Numbered from the stretch's first letter, positions 1 to 9,165 are shown. The stretch: DNA of 44,312 bases from CAYUIV01 sp964444925 (GCA_964444925.1 CAYUIV010000007.1:1-44312); one strand, 5' to 3'. Program-made: numbers and translations. The notes: generated by a model from the sequence alone, not told the origin.

Positions 1-42
1 ATTGGGGCTTTTTTATATTGCAGTAAACTTAAGAGAATACCT

Positions 43-1584
43 ATGAATAAAAAAATCTTAGAAGCTGCCGAAATGTTAACAAATAAAACAGGAGGAGTAT
101 TAAAAAACACATTTGAGTATGTTGAGTCTTTACTAAAAGCAGTAGCAGAAACCAAATTTGAAAAAGGCATTGATCTGCGTGTTTCTTTAGATCACCATAC
201 GGGTGATTATACAATCTACAGACGTTTACAAGTTGTAGAAGACAGCGTTGATTCTACACAAATTGCGCAGGAAATAGCAATTAATCAAATACCACTCCAA
301 GAAGCAAAACAGTACGATGATACATTAAAGGTCGGCGATGTTTTTGAAAAACGTCTTCCAAACATTGATTTATCTACTATTTTGTCGCGTGTTAATGCAC
401 AAAATGCAAAAGGTATTTTAAAAAGAGAAATACGAAAAGCAGAAAGGATGAAAATTGCCAACCGTTATCAGCATCAATTGAATAAAATGCTTCCCATTAC
501 AGTGAAACGTAAACAAATGATTTCAACAGGCGCTATCTTAGAACTAGATAATGGAATTGAAGCCCTTCTTCCACACGATCAAATGATTCCTAGAGAAGAA
601 ATTCGTCTTGACGATCGTCTATATACTTATCTTTATGCGCTTAATTCAAGTGAGAAAGGTCCTCAACTAATGGTTAGTCGAACTGCTCCTGAACTTTTGA
701 TTGAACTATTTAAGCTGTATGTGCGTGAGGTAGATGATGGCATTATCATGATTAAAAGTCTCGTTCGAGATCCAGGGTTTCGGGCCAAAGTAGCTATCAA
801 AACAAATCATGGAGGTCTTGATCCTATTGCAACATGTATAGGCAGATCAGGCGAAAAGATTAAATCTATTTCTAAAGCAATTCATTATGAATCAGTTGAT
901 ATCATTCTATGGGATGAAGATCCTGCGAAATTAGCGATTCAGGCAATTGAACCAGCTACTGTTATTTCAGTTACGATGGATGAAGAAACGAAAACGATGG
1001 ATATTGGTGTATCTGAAGAAGATTTACCACGTGCCATTGGTCAAAACGGACAAAATGTTCGTTTAGCAAGTAAGCTAATAGGATGGACACTTAACTTAAT
1101 GACAGAGCAACAAGCAAAAACAAAAAATAAAGAAGAAATTCAAAAAACGGAAAATAGACTAATGCAAGAGCTCGAAATTACAGCAGAAATGGCTGCTTTG
1201 CTCGTTGCCCACGATATTTCTACTTCAGAAGAAATTATTTATGAAGACAATAAATTAAAATCAATTACAAACTTAAGTCCAGCGCAAATAGAAATGCTAC
1301 AAGATCATGCGAATAATCAACTTCTTGCAAAAGCGCTTTCTGATGATGAATCGTTAACACAACCAGAAAAATCAAATTTGCAATTGCCTTTACTGTCCCA
1401 AGAGGTAAAGACAACACTGATGCAAGCAGGTATTCAGTCCAGAGAAGCACTTGCAGAACTTGATGTAGATGATTTGATGGATATTATGACTCAAAGCAAT
1501 TCCAAAGCCGTATTGACTCGGCAAGAAGCAGGAAATATTATTATGCAGGCACGTGCACATTGGTTTGATAAAACTACGTCATAA
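43..1584 (+). CDS. nusA: Transcription termination/antitermination factor NusA
   Basis: NusA binds RNA polymerase and nascent RNA and controls pausing, termination and antitermination in the cytoplasm. The 513-residue product has the family architecture: an N-terminal polymerase-binding domain (about 1-130), an S1 domain (about 135-200), two KH domains (about 200-345, including the GRSGEKI and AIGQNGQNVRLAS loops) and two C-terminal acidic repeats (about 365-505). The length is close to the usual ~500. It is the first gene of a nusA-infB-rbfA-truB series, all on the plus strand, as in most proteobacteria; rimP would be expected just upstream, outside the window. A purine-rich stretch (aagaga) lies just before the ATG. 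The identification is firm. Confidence 0.97.
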   Translation: MNKKILEAAEMLTNKTGGVLKNTFEYVESLLKAVAETKFEKGIDLRVSLDHHTGDYTIYRRLQVVEDSVDSTQIAQEIAINQIPLQEAKQYDDTLKVGDVFEKRLPNIDLSTILSRVNAQNAKGILKREIRKAERMKIANRYQHQLNKMLPITVKRKQMISTGAILELDNGIEALLPHDQMIPREEIRLDDRLYTYLYALNSSEKGPQLMVSRTAPELLIELFKLYVREVDDGIIMIKSLVRDPGFRAKVAIKTNHGGLDPIATCIGRSGEKIKSISKAIHYESVDIILWDEDPAKLAIQAIEPATVISVTMDEETKTMDIGVSEEDLPRAIGQNGQNVRLASKLIGWTLNLMTEQQAKTKNKEEIQKTENRLMQELEITAEMAALLVAHDISTSEEIIYEDNKLKSITNLSPAQIEMLQDHANNQLLAKALSDDESLTQPEKSNLQLPLLSQEVKTTLMQAGIQSREALAELDVDDLMDIMTQSNSKAVLTRQEAGNIIMQARAHWFDKTTS

Positions 1585-1630
1585 AAAAATTCGCCTAAAA
1601 ATTATTTACTTCAATCTTATTCAAACACTT

Positions 1631-4024
1631 ATGTCAACCACTGTCATTGAACTTGCCACCAAAGCACGCGTACCAGTTAAAACACTTATTGATCAACTAA
1701 AAAAAGCTGGTATTTCAAATGCCCATTCTAATTATTCTTTATCACCTGAGGAAAGTAGAAAAGTCTTAAATTACCTTAAAAATAAGACAGCAACACAAGC
1801 TTTAAATCAACACGTTGAACCAGAAACAGATAGGGTCCTTAATAGAAGTACAAGTGTTTTCAACTTGAAAGGAAAAGGGACTGTTTCAATTACAAAAAAA
1901 ACAAAGCCTTTAACACCAGCTAATACCTCTGAAGAGATTTCACAAGAAACAATTATTCCTTCTCAGCAGGAAGAAAAATCAACTTCTACCTTTGAAGCTG
2001 AGGAAGAAGTAAATTTTTTAAAAGAAAAAACATCGTCATCAGAAGAACAAAAAGAATCATCTATTTTTCAAAAAGATAATCGAAAAACTAAACCTGCTAT
2101 AAAAGAAGTAAAGCATAAACATAAAATACTGTCTGACGTAAATAGTGAATCAGAAGAAGACATGGCACTTTATGTATCAAAAAAAGCGGTTAAAAAATCA
2201 AATACCGTAAAACAAACTTTTTCAAAACCCACAAAATTGGCTGTAAAAGAAATTTTTATCCCTGAAAAAATCACTGTTCCTGAGCTTGCACAAAAACTTT
2301 CTTTAAAATTGTCTGATACTCTTAAAAGACTAAAAGAGATGGGCTATAGCAGTGATGAGAACGTTACATTAGATCAAGAAACAGCCATGTTCTTTGTTGA
2401 AGAAATAGGTCATGTACCCAAACCAATTGTAAGCAATCAACTGGAACGTACACTACAAGAAAACCTTATAAAAGCCTCAGGCTTTGAAAAAGCTGTAACA
2501 CGTGCACCAATTATTACGATTATGGGGCATGTTGATCACGGTAAAACTTCTCTACTCGATTATATTCGGCATACCAAAGTTGCTTTAAAAGAAGCAGGGG
2601 GTATTACACAACGTATTGGTGCATACCGTGTTCAATTACCTGGAGGAAAATTGACTTTCTTGGATACACCAGGACATGCTGCTTTTACGGCGATGCGAGC
2701 ACGTGGAGCAAATATTACGGATATTGTTATACTCGTTGTGGCAGCTGATGATGGCGTGATGCCGCAAACAGTAGAAGCGATTCAGCACGCGAAGGCAGCA
2801 AATGTGCCTATTGTTGTTGTTATCAATAAAATTGACAAGGCGAGTGCAAATATTGAAAAAGTACAGCAGCAGTTAGCGGGTGAACACAACCTTATACCGG
2901 AAGCTTGGGGTGGAGAAATCCCTTTTATGGAAGTATCTTCAAAAGAAGGTACTGGTATTGATACTCTACTCGATACATTACTGCTTCAGGCAGAATTATT
3001 GAATTTAAAAGCACCGGCCACAGGTAGTGCACAAGGTACAATTATGGAAGCAAAGCTTGATAAATGGCAAGGTTCAACGGCAAGTGTGCTAATACAACAA
3101 GGAACACTTAAGAAAGGAGATTTTCTACTCGCAGGCACGAGTTTTGGTCGTATTAAAGCAATATATGATGAAAATGGAAAAATGATGTTGTCAGCAGGAC
3201 CGTCAACGCCTGCTGAAATTTTAGGTTTATCTTTTCCACCTGCTGCAGGAGATAAAGCGATCGTTATACAAAATGAACGTGAAGCAAAAAAACTAATAGA
3301 AGAACGGAAAAAACTGGCACGCGCTTCTTCTCTAAACACACAACGTATACAGCAACCAAATCATTGGATAGATCAATTAGATAAAAATAGTCGTCAAACA
3401 CTTAATATTATTTTAAAAACAGATGTACAAGGCTCAGCAGAAGCGATAAAAGATGCACTGCTTAAACTATCTAATGAAGAAATTGAAATTAAATTTTTAG
3501 TGGCAAGTGTTGGAGTTATTACTGAATCTGATATTAATTTAGCAATGACGGTTAATACCACGACTAACTCTAAAGCACTTATTTTAGCTTTTAATATTAG
3601 TGTTGATAGATCAGTCAAACAGCTTATACAAGGTACCTCTCTTCAAATTAAAGATTATAGGATAATTTACGAGCTGTTAGATGATGTCAAAACAATTGCG
3701 AAAGGATTTTTAGCACCCCAAGTGAAAGAAATTGTTCTAGGTCATGCGACAATCAAAGAAATTTTTGGTGCAAGAAAAACAGGAACAATTGCAGGCTGTA
3801 TTATACAAGCAGGTTATTTTGATAAAAAACATAAAATTCGTGTTCTACGCCATAATAAATCTATTTATCAAGGTGAACTAGATTCTCTAAAAAGATTCCA
3901 AAATGACGTACAGGAAGTTCGTGAAGGTACAGAATGTGGTATCAAAATTAAAAATTACACGGGACTGCAGATAGGTGATACGATTGAAAACTATCGAGTA
4001 GAAACGGTTGAACGCAACCTTTAG
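1631..4024 (+). CDS. infB: Translation initiation factor IF-2
   Basis: IF-2 is the GTPase that places formyl-Met-tRNA on the 30S subunit and promotes subunit joining. The start is taken at the ATG at 1631, giving 797 residues beginning MSTTVIELA, because IF2 N-terminal domains start this way; the frame is open back to 1553 but that stretch overlaps nusA and looks unlike the family. A lysine/glutamate-rich linker (about 70-225) is followed by a second IF2_N domain, then the G domain with GHVDHGKT, DTPGH and NKID motifs, and C-terminal domains II-IV. It is somewhat shorter than the 890-residue E. coli form, the difference being in the variable linker. No obvious Shine-Dalgarno is visible, consistent with coupling to nusA 46 bases upstream. 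Confidence 0.95.
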   Translation: MSTTVIELATKARVPVKTLIDQLKKAGISNAHSNYSLSPEESRKVLNYLKNKTATQALNQHVEPETDRVLNRSTSVFNLKGKGTVSITKKTKPLTPANTSEEISQETIIPSQQEEKSTSTFEAEEEVNFLKEKTSSSEEQKESSIFQKDNRKTKPAIKEVKHKHKILSDVNSESEEDMALYVSKKAVKKSNTVKQTFSKPTKLAVKEIFIPEKITVPELAQKLSLKLSDTLKRLKEMGYSSDENVTLDQETAMFFVEEIGHVPKPIVSNQLERTLQENLIKASGFEKAVTRAPIITIMGHVDHGKTSLLDYIRHTKVALKEAGGITQRIGAYRVQLPGGKLTFLDTPGHAAFTAMRARGANITDIVILVVAADDGVMPQTVEAIQHAKAANVPIVVVINKIDKASANIEKVQQQLAGEHNLIPEAWGGEIPFMEVSSKEGTGIDTLLDTLLLQAELLNLKAPATGSAQGTIMEAKLDKWQGSTASVLIQQGTLKKGDFLLAGTSFGRIKAIYDENGKMMLSAGPSTPAEILGLSFPPAAGDKAIVIQNEREAKKLIEERKKLARASSLNTQRIQQPNHWIDQLDKNSRQTLNIILKTDVQGSAEAIKDALLKLSNEEIEIKFLVASVGVITESDINLAMTVNTTTNSKALILAFNISVDRSVKQLIQGTSLQIKDYRIIYELLDDVKTIAKGFLAPQVKEIVLGHATIKEIFGARKTGTIAGCIIQAGYFDKKHKIRVLRHNKSIYQGELDSLKRFQNDVQEVREGTECGIKIKNYTGLQIGDTIENYRVETVERNL

Positions 4025-4054
4025 ATACAAAACAGTTGATTCTAAAAAATCAGT

Positions 4055-4417
4055 ATGACAAAAAATTATCGTAAAGCACAAATAGAAGCAACATTGCATA
4101 GAAAACTTGCAACTATTTTACAATTTCAAATAGCAGATCCGCGTTTACAAAATTTGCTCATTACTACGGTAACTCTTTCAAAAAAGCTTGATTATGTAGA
4201 TATCAAAGTAATTCAGCAACAGTTTCATGGTGACCAAAAAATTATTTTAGATAGTTTACAGCATGCCAAGTCTAAAATTAGATTTCTCCTTGCAAAAGAG
4301 TTCACTCAGTCACGTACGATACCAAAAATACGCTTTCATTACGATGATACCTTTTCTGAAAAAGTAGTGTTAAATAGTATGATTGATCAATTTGAAAACA
4401 ACACGCTACTTTCATAA
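4055..4417 (+). CDS. rbfA: Ribosome-binding factor A
   Basis: RbfA is a small KH-like protein that assists maturation of the 17S rRNA 5' end and 30S assembly. The 120-residue product has the typical RbfA start (RKAQIEATLHRKLATIL), the ADPRL segment followed by a TTVTLSKKLDYVDIKV strand region, and a C-terminal RTIPKIRFHYDD motif. Its length matches the family. It lies 30 bases after infB and 9 bases before truB, in the conserved order, so the genes are probably one transcript. Confidence 0.94.
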   Translation: MTKNYRKAQIEATLHRKLATILQFQIADPRLQNLLITTVTLSKKLDYVDIKVIQQQFHGDQKIILDSLQHAKSKIRFLLAKEFTQSRTIPKIRFHYDDTFSEKVVLNSMIDQFENNTLLS

Positions 4418-4426
4418 TTAAGTTAC

Positions 4427-5350
4427 ATGTCTTTTTATCAATCAAACGATTTTCTAAAACCAATAGATGGATTTTTATTACTCAATAAACCATATGGCAT
4501 GACATCACAACAAAGTGTTTCTTACGCGAAACGGTTATTTGATAGTAAGAAAGCAGGACACACGGGCAGTTTAGATCCTATGGCAACAGGACTTTTACCA
4601 ATTTGTTTTGGTGAAGCAACGAAATTTTGTCAATTTCTACTAATGACAGATAAACATTATCGCTTCACTATGAAACTAGGTATAAAAACAGATACGGGGG
4701 ATGCGCAAGGAAATGTCATTGCAACAGCACCCGTTTTACCTGTAGCAAAAAGCCGACTTTTAGAAATATTGAATACATTCAAAGGAAAAATTAATCAGAT
4801 ACCTCCTTTATTTTCAGCAATCAAACACCAAGGTCAACCCCTCTATCGTTTTGCAAGGCGTGGTATTCATATTGAAAGAAAAGCACGCGTAATCAAAATT
4901 GATGAATTAAAGCTTGTATCTTCAACACAGGATCAATTGATTTTGGAAGTGAGTTGTAGTAAAGGTACTTATATTAGAAGCCTTGTAGAAGATATTGGCG
5001 AAATGATTGGTTGTGGTGCTCACGTTAGTGCCCTACATCGGTTAAGTGTTGGAAAATACCATATTGAAAATAGTATTTGCTTTGAACAAATAGAATCATT
5101 CAATTCTGTGGAAAAAAGACGTCAGCAGCTCTTACCATTGGATAATATATTACCGTCGCATTGGCCTGAAATGAAACTGTCCAAAGCAGCCATTTTTTAC
5201 CTTCATCGAGGTCAACCACTTACGCTACCGAATATGCCTCCAAATGGCTGGGTCAGGCTTCGTTCAAAAGAAAACAATACGGTTCTTGGCTTAGGTCAAA
5301 TCTTAAAAGATGGACGACTTGCACCTTATCGATTATTGAATTTGACCTAA
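4427..5350 (+). CDS. truB: tRNA pseudouridine-55 synthase TruB
   Basis: TruB isomerises U55 to pseudouridine in the T loop of tRNAs. The 307-residue product carries the catalytic motif GHTGSLDPMATGLL near residues 45-58, where the Asp of GSLDP is the nucleophile, plus the GTYIRSLVEDIG motif near residues 180-193 and a C-terminal PUA-like region. Length is normal. It closes the nusA-infB-rbfA-truB series. In many gammaproteobacteria rpsO and pnp follow; here an unrelated three-gene tandem cluster follows, so the usual neighbourhood is interrupted at this point. Confidence 0.95.
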   Translation: MSFYQSNDFLKPIDGFLLLNKPYGMTSQQSVSYAKRLFDSKKAGHTGSLDPMATGLLPICFGEATKFCQFLLMTDKHYRFTMKLGIKTDTGDAQGNVIATAPVLPVAKSRLLEILNTFKGKINQIPPLFSAIKHQGQPLYRFARRGIHIERKARVIKIDELKLVSSTQDQLILEVSCSKGTYIRSLVEDIGEMIGCGAHVSALHRLSVGKYHIENSICFEQIESFNSVEKRRQQLLPLDNILPSHWPEMKLSKAAIFYLHRGQPLTLPNMPPNGWVRLRSKENNTVLGLGQILKDGRLAPYRLLNLT

Positions 5351-5418
5351 ATTGACATTATTTTAACTTGCAAAACACGATATAAACCTTTATCTTGAAA
5401 AAATAAGCTTTTTTAGTT

Positions 5419-5451
5419 TTCGTGATGTATTATACATGTACCTGTCACGAA
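5419..5451. promoter_or_regulatory. Inverted repeat upstream of the tandem glycosyltransferase-like genes
   Basis: Seven-base perfect arms TTCGTGA (5419-5425) and TCACGAA (5445-5451) flank 19 bases containing a second palindrome, ATGTA-TTA-TACAT (5425-5437). It sits in the only sizeable gap before the three-gene cluster and overlaps -10-like TATTAT/TATACA hexamers. An operator or a promoter-proximal hairpin are both possible; no convincing -35 was found. Confidence 0.28.
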
Positions 5452-5496
5452 TAAAAAAGTAATATATGCTTTTAGCACACATGGAGAATGAAAGCA

Positions 5497-6381
5497 GTGC
5501 ACCCTACAAGATATAAACGTTACGCTTTAGCAATCCTCACTGCTTTCAGTGTGTTGCTATTTATACACTTCCTGCCGATAATTTTTCTACCTGCTGTAAC
5601 GACAGTTATTTTAGTCACACGGCGTGTCATGGAAATTATTGCCCCTCACTCTTATAGTATTGACTACGAGAGAATTTTTGAAACGCAATTTCAAGTTTAC
5701 ATTCTAACTCACGCATGTGATCGGGAAACACCAGTACTTTCTGAACACCTTAAATCAGTGATTTTGGTTCCCGATGTTCTAAATAGCTCTTACTGTCAAG
5801 CAATTAACCAAACACAATTGCATTTACTGCAGCAAAATACTGGAGAAAGTAAAGATACCTTTTATCGTCATAAATACGCCGCAGTACTTCAACACTGTGC
5901 ACAGCAGGGAAAAGCAAAATGCTGGATTTTAGAAGATGATGTTTATTTTATACCGTCACCAAAGAAAACAATAGAAAATCTCATCTACCATACAATCACT
6001 TCAATTGTGCACGATACAATCACATTGTTTATTAACGAAGACAAAGCTTATGATTGTACTAAAAGAGGGATTGGCTGGTTTCCTAGTCAACACGTAGGCA
6101 TGGGTAGTCAGTGCCGTATCTATAGCAAGCATTCAAGCGAATGTATGAGCCAATGTATACAAACGCATGAACAATCGATACATGCCGATTCACGTTTAGA
6201 TGCAATGCTTAAAACTTGTCAGCCAATCTGTGGACTAAAACAAGCAAGAGTTTTATGGACACAACACGGAGGGTATAACTCAATCATGGACAGAAAACCA
6301 AAAGCGATTGACGAGGCATTATATACAACGGTCTCACCCTCATATGTCGCAAAAAACAATATTGCAATGAAAAATTTTTGA
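5497..6381 (+). CDS. Membrane-anchored Cys-rich LEDD protein, putative PGAP4-like glycosyltransferase (copy 1)
   Basis: First of three tandem paralogues. I chose the GTG at 5497 (294 residues, MHPTRYKRY), rather than the ATG at 5488, because it aligns with copy 2 (MYHYRYKQ) and leaves a better distance from GGAG at 5483. One or two hydrophobic segments (about 8-40) with a basic N-terminus predict a domain outside the cytoplasm. That domain contains QVYILTHACDR, SVILVPDV, CQAINQTQLHL, a KYAAVLQHC helix, then ILEDD (145-148 for LEDD), YDC.KRG, GMGSQCRIYSKHS and a terminal H-G-G-Y-N-S. The pattern YILT, then Y-x-x-VLxxC, then LEDD, then H-x-G-x-x-S resembles GT-A-fold enzymes of the eukaryotic PGAP4/TMEM246 type, the acidic triad binding metal and nucleotide sugar. 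Around ten cysteines are shared by all copies, suggesting disulfides. The function is inferred from pattern memory only. Confidence 0.5.
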   Translation: MHPTRYKRYALAILTAFSVLLFIHFLPIIFLPAVTTVILVTRRVMEIIAPHSYSIDYERIFETQFQVYILTHACDRETPVLSEHLKSVILVPDVLNSSYCQAINQTQLHLLQQNTGESKDTFYRHKYAAVLQHCAQQGKAKCWILEDDVYFIPSPKKTIENLIYHTITSIVHDTITLFINEDKAYDCTKRGIGWFPSQHVGMGSQCRIYSKHSSECMSQCIQTHEQSIHADSRLDAMLKTCQPICGLKQARVLWTQHGGYNSIMDRKPKAIDEALYTTVSPSYVAKNNIAMKNF

Positions 6382-6399
6382 GAAATAAATACAATATTT

Positions 6400-7248
6400 A
6401 TGTATCACTATAGATATAAACAACTTTTTCGTTTTTTTACAGCATTATTTCTTTGGATCCCTCCTACCTTATTCTACTTACATCGATTGGAGGAATTACT
6501 TTTTCCTCATCGTCATGGCCTTGACACTGAAAAAATTTTTGATACACAATTTCAGGTATATATCTTAACACATGACTGTGGCCGCTTTACTTCGGAAATA
6601 GTATCACGTTTTAATTCTGTTCTTTTAGTACCTGATGTGTTCAATAGTGCTCATTGTCAAGCGATTAATCAAACGCAATTACACCTCTCTGTTGATCCCG
6701 GAGATAATAGAGATGCTTTATATCGTAATAAATACGCGGCAGTTCTTGAACACTGTGCGCATGAGGAAAAACTACGTTGTCTTATTGTAGAAGACGATAT
6801 CTTATTCATTCAACATCCTCCTGTTATGCGAGCAATGTTTGCTAAATACACTTTGATGTTATTTGGTCACGAAACAGATGCTTATGATTGTGCAAAACGA
6901 GGCACCGTATTGTTTTACACAGAGCCTGAATTTGTAGGAAGCCAATGTCGCGTTTATCCGCAGCACTCGAGCCATTGTATGAGCCAATGTATACAAAAAA
7001 ACGATGCAACACGCCATGCGTTTTTAGATTATCGATTAGGTGAGTGTCAATCTACGTGCGGTTTGAATCAAAAAAAGATACTGTTGACTCAAATTACAGG
7101 AAAACACTCTATTATGAACAGAAATGGAGAAAAATCATTGCATGAACAGAAAGAACATCAAAGTTTTGATATTGCATCTAAAAAAATAGAAAATGATCTT
7201 GCAGAACCACTATCGTCTGAAAAAAGTAATATAGCAAACAGACGCTAA
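6400..7248 (+). CDS. Membrane-anchored Cys-rich VEDD protein, putative PGAP4-like glycosyltransferase (copy 2)
   Basis: Second tandem paralogue, 282 residues, 18 bases after copy 1 and probably cotranscribed. It has one hydrophobic N-terminal segment (about 8-28) preceded by basic residues. It shares with copy 1 the blocks QFQVYILTHDCGR, SVLLVPDVFNS, HCQAINQTQLHL, YRNKYAAVLEHCA, then LIVEDDILF in place of ILEDDV, YDCAKRG, GSQCRVYPQHSSHCMSQC and a C-terminal H-S-I-M-N. Compared with copy 1 it lacks about 20 residues after the EDD motif. It has a different, charged tail rich in Lys, Glu and Ser (about 245-282) that could be a sorting or secretion tail. A glycosyltransferase of GT-A type is my inference; the paralogy itself is seen directly. 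Confidence 0.5.
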   Translation: MYHYRYKQLFRFFTALFLWIPPTLFYLHRLEELLFPHRHGLDTEKIFDTQFQVYILTHDCGRFTSEIVSRFNSVLLVPDVFNSAHCQAINQTQLHLSVDPGDNRDALYRNKYAAVLEHCAHEEKLRCLIVEDDILFIQHPPVMRAMFAKYTLMLFGHETDAYDCAKRGTVLFYTEPEFVGSQCRVYPQHSSHCMSQCIQKNDATRHAFLDYRLGECQSTCGLNQKKILLTQITGKHSIMNRNGEKSLHEQKEHQSFDIASKKIENDLAEPLSSEKSNIANRR

Positions 7249-7289
7249 ATTTGAAAATACCACGAATACTATATTAAGGAGAAGCATAA

Positions 7290-8084
7290 ATGAGAATACT
7301 CAGAAATAATCGTTATAAATTTCATGGACGTCCTCCTATACTTTTTTTTATATTTCTTTTTCCTTGGTATACACTTTATCAACGGCTATGCCAGCTCGCT
7401 TTTCCTCACGTTTTTGGTCTAGATTATGACAGACTTTTTCATACACAACTACAAATTTATATTCTAACGCAAGCTTGCGCTCGCTTAACACCACAATTAT
7501 CTAACCACTTTGGATCAGTTATTCTAGTACCGGATATTTTAGATCATGAAGACTGCAATATTTTAAATCAAACACAACTGTATTTTGATTCGCCGCTACA
7601 AGAAAATAAAGATTTTGCTTATCGTGATAAATATATTGAAGTACTCAAGCATTGTAGCCAAGCAGAAAAAAACAAGTGTGTTATATTAGAAGATGATTTC
7701 GTCCCTTTACACTTTCCTGAAAATTCAATAAAGGTGCTTGTCGACCAAACTCGTACTCTATTTCTTAATGAAAACGTTGTTTATGATTGTATAAAAAGAG
7801 GTGTTTCAGGATGGTTAGGCCAATTGATAGATTACGTCCTGCATATTTTCTCTCAAGCACACGAAGCAGGGCTTGGTAGTCAATGTCGTATTTTTTCTAA
7901 GCAATCAGCAGATTGTATGGGACGATGTATACAGGAAGGAGATTTCAAAGTACTTGACCACTCCTTTGAAACATGTTTTTCTGAATGTAAACTCGAAAAT
8001 ATGCGTTTTTTGTTGGGTGAACACGGGGCGTTGCATTCTACAATGGGAGAGAATAGAGTACCTATTCCTCAGCGCCATTTTTAA
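7290..8084 (+). CDS. Membrane-anchored Cys-rich LEDD protein, putative PGAP4-like glycosyltransferase (copy 3)
   Basis: Third tandem paralogue, 264 residues, with the clearest ribosome site of the set (aaggagaa before the ATG). It has a hydrophobic N-terminal segment (about 15-32), then QLQIYILTQACAR, SVILVPDILDHEDC, LNQTQLYF, YRDKYIEVLKHCS, VILEDDFV, YDCIKRG, GLGSQCRIFSKQSADCMGRC and H-G-A-L-H-S-T-M near the C-terminus. It is the most divergent copy, with an extra hydrophobic stretch (WLGQLIDYVLHIFS) between the YDC and GSQC blocks that the others lack. The EDD triad and the cysteine framework are kept, arguing that it is functional rather than a decaying duplicate. Confidence 0.5.
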   Translation: MRILRNNRYKFHGRPPILFFIFLFPWYTLYQRLCQLAFPHVFGLDYDRLFHTQLQIYILTQACARLTPQLSNHFGSVILVPDILDHEDCNILNQTQLYFDSPLQENKDFAYRDKYIEVLKHCSQAEKNKCVILEDDFVPLHFPENSIKVLVDQTRTLFLNENVVYDCIKRGVSGWLGQLIDYVLHIFSQAHEAGLGSQCRIFSKQSADCMGRCIQEGDFKVLDHSFETCFSECKLENMRFLLGEHGALHSTMGENRVPIPQRHF

Positions 8085-8216
8085 TTAAAAAATTACTCAT
8101 AAAAATACGATCACTTTTGTTAAGCCATTTGAATAATTAAGACAATGCATTGTGCCGTTAGCAGTTCTTACAAAAATTCGGTATGATAGCATGCAAATGT
8201 GCAATGACTTTATTCC

Positions 8217-8549
8217 ATGAAAAAATCTTTTTTCCCATTTAAATCTATTTTCGCTCTTCTATTATTTATATCAGCTTTGACTATGACAGGTTGTGGAAGA
8301 TGGTATAAAGTAGATGTGACCCAAGGTAATATTATTTCTGAACAAAAAGTATCTCAGTTAAAACTAGGTATGACCAAAGTAGAAGTCCAACAGCTGCTCG
8401 GTAAATCTTTAATAGACCCTGACGAAACAAGTAATCAATGGAAATATCTCTATCTACACCAGCCAGGTTACGGACGCTTACAAAAAAAGACGTTGAAACT
8501 TCGGTTTAGTGATGAAAAAGTTTCTAATTTTCAAGTGATCAGTGAGTAA
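8217..8549 (+). CDS. bamE: Outer membrane assembly lipoprotein BamE (SmpA/OmlA)
   Basis: BamE is a lipoprotein subunit of the BAM complex that inserts beta-barrel proteins in the outer membrane. The 110-residue product has a lipoprotein signal peptide ending in the lipobox LTMTGC, followed by the typical WYKVDVTQGNII segment, the LKLGMTKVEVQQLLGKS helix and the W-K-Y-L strand region. Length fits the family. A -10-like TATGAT (8182-8187) with a weak TTAGCA 18 bases upstream may drive it. It is followed six bases later by a GcvR-like gene on the same strand. Confidence 0.9.
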   Translation: MKKSFFPFKSIFALLLFISALTMTGCGRWYKVDVTQGNIISEQKVSQLKLGMTKVEVQQLLGKSLIDPDETSNQWKYLYLHQPGYGRLQKKTLKLRFSDEKVSNFQVISE

Positions 8550-8555
8550 TAAATA

Positions 8556-9092
8556 TTGGTGCATCAATTACTTATTACAATTATTTGTACTCACCGTCAA
8601 AGTATTCTTCCAGCTATCTGTGCACTGATCCAAGACAGTGAGTGTGGATTAAGAAGAATACACTGTTTTTGTATCAGTGATCCTTTTACAATATTGAATC
8701 TTAACATTTCTGGAAAGTGGAACCAACTTGCACTATTTGAAGCAAACTTTTCCTTATTACAAACGCATCATCGATTTTTTTCACTCGTACAACAGATAAC
8801 ACCACAAACAGAAGAACCTCAAGAGGCACTACCTTATCAAGCTTATATTGTTGGAAAAAATTATTCGAACACACTCAATAGGATTGTACAATTTTTTGTA
8901 ACGCTTTCCGTAATAATTTACGACATTGCGACTCAGGTTTATCAGACAATCATTACAAAAATAGAGATGATTGAAATTAATATTACTTTCCTTATTCCTA
9001 CTGCTCAATCAATAAGTATTTTACGAGAACAGATTTTGCAGTTTTGTGATGAACAAAACCTTGAAATTATACTTGAGCAAAAACGACATTAA
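8556..9092 (+). CDS. ACT-domain protein resembling glycine cleavage repressor GcvR
   Basis: 178 residues, starting at TTG 8556 or GTG 8559. The first ~75 residues (LLITIICTHRQSILPAICAL, a Cys-Gly turn, then ISGKWNQLALFEANFSLL) follow the pattern of the first ACT domain of GcvR-type proteins: strand, D/H-R-x-G-like turn, helix, and the sGsWnxlaxLE helix. The C-terminal half (about 100-175) looks like a second, diverged ACT domain. GcvR proteins modulate GcvA control of glycine cleavage genes; neither gcvA nor gcv genes are in this window. The region between the domains is hydrophobic (IVQFFVTLSVIIYDIA) and unlike the family, so only a family-level name is given. Confidence 0.55.
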   Translation: MVHQLLITIICTHRQSILPAICALIQDSECGLRRIHCFCISDPFTILNLNISGKWNQLALFEANFSLLQTHHRFFSLVQQITPQTEEPQEALPYQAYIVGKNYSNTLNRIVQFFVTLSVIIYDIATQVYQTIITKIEMIEINITFLIPTAQSISILREQILQFCDEQNLEIILEQKRH

Positions 9093-9165
9093 ACGAATGA
9101 ATACTTTATTGTTAATGCACGTTTTCTCTTTACACCTTTAGCCACCATTTTTATAGGTAGAGATC

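Noticed and set aside
2986..3339. A 117-codon minus-strand frame inside infB
   Set aside because: Antisense to the conserved IF-2 core; composition reflects the opposite strand.
5352..5386. TTGACA at 5352 as a promoter for the glycosyltransferase-like cluster
   Set aside because: The only good -10 (TATAAA, 5381) is 23 bases away, too far for a standard spacer.
7873..8088. A 71-codon plus-strand frame inside the third glycosyltransferase-like gene
   Set aside because: It lies wholly within the well-supported paralogue in another frame and has no family resemblance.
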